From Hirudinaria manillensis (lineage: Eukaryota; Annelida; Clitellata; Hirudinida; Hirudinidae): a stretch of 64,000 nucleotides of DNA. This document shows, piece after piece, positions 62,393 to 64,000 of this stretch; the stretch's first letter is position 1, and each line of letters opens with the position of its first letter. Position numbers and translations under genes: made by a program. Under the pieces are notes generated by a model that worked only from the letters and a program-made list of their open reading frames with translations, had not been told where the DNA came from and did no database searches. The DNA is taken from positions 3,357,501 through 3,421,500 of the forward strand of contig CM067535.1 of the NCBI GenBank assembly GCA_034509925.1, written 5' to 3'.

Positions 62393-64000
62393 ATGTTTTC
62401 GGAAATGCCTCTGGGAATAAAAACCCGAAGCGAATCAAACATTGAGAAAAAAACTGTTAAAGAGCATTTGGGACTGATTTTGTGTGACAACAGTTACAAA
62501 TGTAACGAAGAAAGACTAAAACTTGTAACTTCTGGTATAGAAGAATCAAAGGACCAAACCAAGTTAAATGAAAACTTGATTGAGATTCGCGAAATCAAGT
62601 CAATGCTGCAAAAGAAAGAATTGAGGTAAACTGAACTGGATGTATATAAACTGAAGTTGGCTGAACTGAGAAATAAACTGGATGATTTGAAACACATGTG
62701 CAATAAAATGACTGAAATTGAAAAAATGCTAAAGGAAAATGCAACCGAAACTTATCTAGTTCAAAGCTCCATTAAAAAAATAGAAGAAAACCAACAAGCC
62801 ACAAAAGATTGGTCAAGTTTATTTAAAGCTAAGGTAGAAGTAATGGTGACAGATGTCAAAAATTCTGTGGTGGATACAAAGCCTTGGGCTTAAACCGAGA
62901 GGACACGAAGGAAAAATAACATAGTTGCATGCAATGTCCCAGAGAACGAGGCCAACTCTAAATTAAAGCATAAAGAAAGCATCCTGAGGCTTCTGAAGGA
63001 GATCACTGCTGTGGATATGGTTAGGGAAAATGTTGAGGTCTGCAGGATGGGAAGAAGAACAGAGTTAACTCAAAGGCCAAGACTTATCAGATTTCAAAAT
63101 TAAGTCCAAAGTAACCTGATACTGAAAAATTGTTACAAACTTAAGAAGATTGATGATTTTAACAAAATAATCTTGTGTCAGGACCTATGCAAGGAAGACA
63201 GAGAGGAGTGTAAGAGAAATGAACAAAAAAGGAGAATTTGATTCTAAAGGTGACAACAATAAATGGATCATCAGAGTAAGAGGGAAGCCTGGAAACTTCC
63301 ACGTTGTCACCTATAGAAGGCAAAATTTGTAAATATATCCTGTTTAAGTTTTCTCGGAACAGCGGATGGAACAATATCAGGGCATCAGAATTTAGAAACT
63401 TCACCCGGCCCCAACCCCACGGCATCTACTCATAATAATCTGGAGAATTCAAAACCAGGCTACCATACATTTTGTAGTGAAGAGAATTTAGATTATGAAT
63501 TTTCTCCTGATAATTTATTCGACTAATCTTTTTTATGTGACAATATTTACACATCACCCTCTCCGCTACTATGGACCGAAGATAAATTTTCGTTCCTTCA
63601 TTTAAATGGCTGCAGTATTATACATAAAATGCATGACATACAGCTTCTTATAGAACAATGTGATGCCAGTATAATTGCACTAACAGAGACTTGGCTAAAT
63701 GAAAATAACAAGTGGAGGAGGTATTGGATATTTTGTTTCTGATAACATTTTGTTTAAAGTTGGCGAATTACAACCACTTAACATTTTTGTTACTTCTTTT
63801 GAGATTTTACTTTTAAAGGTTGTTCAACGTAAATCAGTGGATATTAATGTTGAAGTTGTATATAGACATCCAGATTGTAATATGAATCAATTTAACTTTG
63901 AGTTTTTTAGTTTCTTTAGTTACTAATAGACTTATTTTCATACTTGGGGATTTTAATGTTGATCTGCTAACAGCTTCTTCTCATCATTCATCATCTCAGT
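62393..64000 (+). mobile_element. 5' part of an APE-type (L2/CR1-like) LINE: ORF1 and endonuclease, runs off window
   Basis: ORF1 in several broken frames: EHLGLILCDNSYKCNEERLK, coiled coil (KLDDLKHMCNKMTEIEKML, ENQQATKDWSSLFKAK), core TRRKNNIVACNVPENE, DLCKEDREECKRN and VRGKPGNFHVVTYRRQNL before a stop near 63332. After about 260 nt, ORF2 begins with an apurinic-type endonuclease: LHLNGCSIIHKMHDIQLLIE, IIALTETWLNEN, GGGIGYFVSDNI, and from 63935 ILGDFNVDLL, with frame breaks near 63708 and 63924. The T-E-T-W and G-D-F-N motifs are catalytic in this nuclease. RT would follow beyond the window. Degenerate. Confidence 0.82.

Overview
The window is nuclear DNA of an invertebrate metazoan. It carries spliced genes with GT-AG introns that have clear animal orthologues (a GW182/TNRC6 exon, GGCT, Spindly, an RD3-like gene and an SLC13 fragment), embedded in a dense, nested population of LINEs, restriction-like-endonuclease (RLE) retrotransposons, LTR elements, a Helitron and a hAT derivative. 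I cannot name the species. A protostome, perhaps an arthropod relative, would fit but is a low-confidence guess.

Layout. 1-12.75 kb is the gene-rich part: a GW182 Argonaute-binding exon (-), single-exon GGCT (-), a nine-coding-exon Spindly gene (+, 727 aa, ending in a CaaX box), a convergent RD3-like gene (-, three exons), and a four-exon secreted PAN/ILEI-domain gene (+). 13.4-20.6 kb is a run of retroelements: an RNase H-bearing LINE split by a solo LTR, the 3' end of a different RLE element, a CR1/L2-like LINE, and a complete non-autonomous LTR element whose only ORF begins with a SAP domain. 20.6-38.4 kb and 54.2-60.4 kb hold duplicated blocks of the PAN/ILEI family, all on the minus strand: three intact PAN+ILEI genes (247 codons each), one intact ILEI gene without PAN (206 aa), and one copy destroyed by a hAT insertion in its signal-peptide exon, several intron insertions and an LTR element at its stop codon. 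A further copy at 52.6-53.4 kb has collapsed exons. The duplicated units end in (TAA)n tracts, and RLE retrotransposons related in domain order to R4/Dong lie in or against these tracts. 38.4-39.1 kb is the 3' third of an SLC13 transporter joined to a TAA tract. 40.1-50.3 kb is one RLE element into which a CR1-like LINE, a 15-nt tail-only insert and a Ty3/gypsy LTR retrotransposon have inserted. 50.3-52.1 kb is a Helitron whose empty site is preserved at 61.48 kb. The window ends in an apurinic-endonuclease LINE.

How the parts fit. The host genes are unrelated in function: miRNA silencing, glutathione turnover, kinetochore dynein recruitment, a guanylate-cyclase-regulator relative, secreted ILEI proteins and a dicarboxylate transporter. 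The strongest story is the co-evolution of the ILEI cluster with mobile elements. Paralogous units give before/after pairs for several insertions, which date them relatively and define target-site duplications exactly. Two mobile-element families look unusual: RLE elements carrying a separate coiled-coil ORF1 of the kind found in APE LINEs, and the SAP-ORF LTR element with intact ORFs, tRNA-Leu-type primer sites and no polymerase.

Splice models for Spindly, RD3, four PAN/ILEI genes and the ILEI-only gene were built by hand. Each gives a total coding length divisible by three, with matching intron phases within the family.
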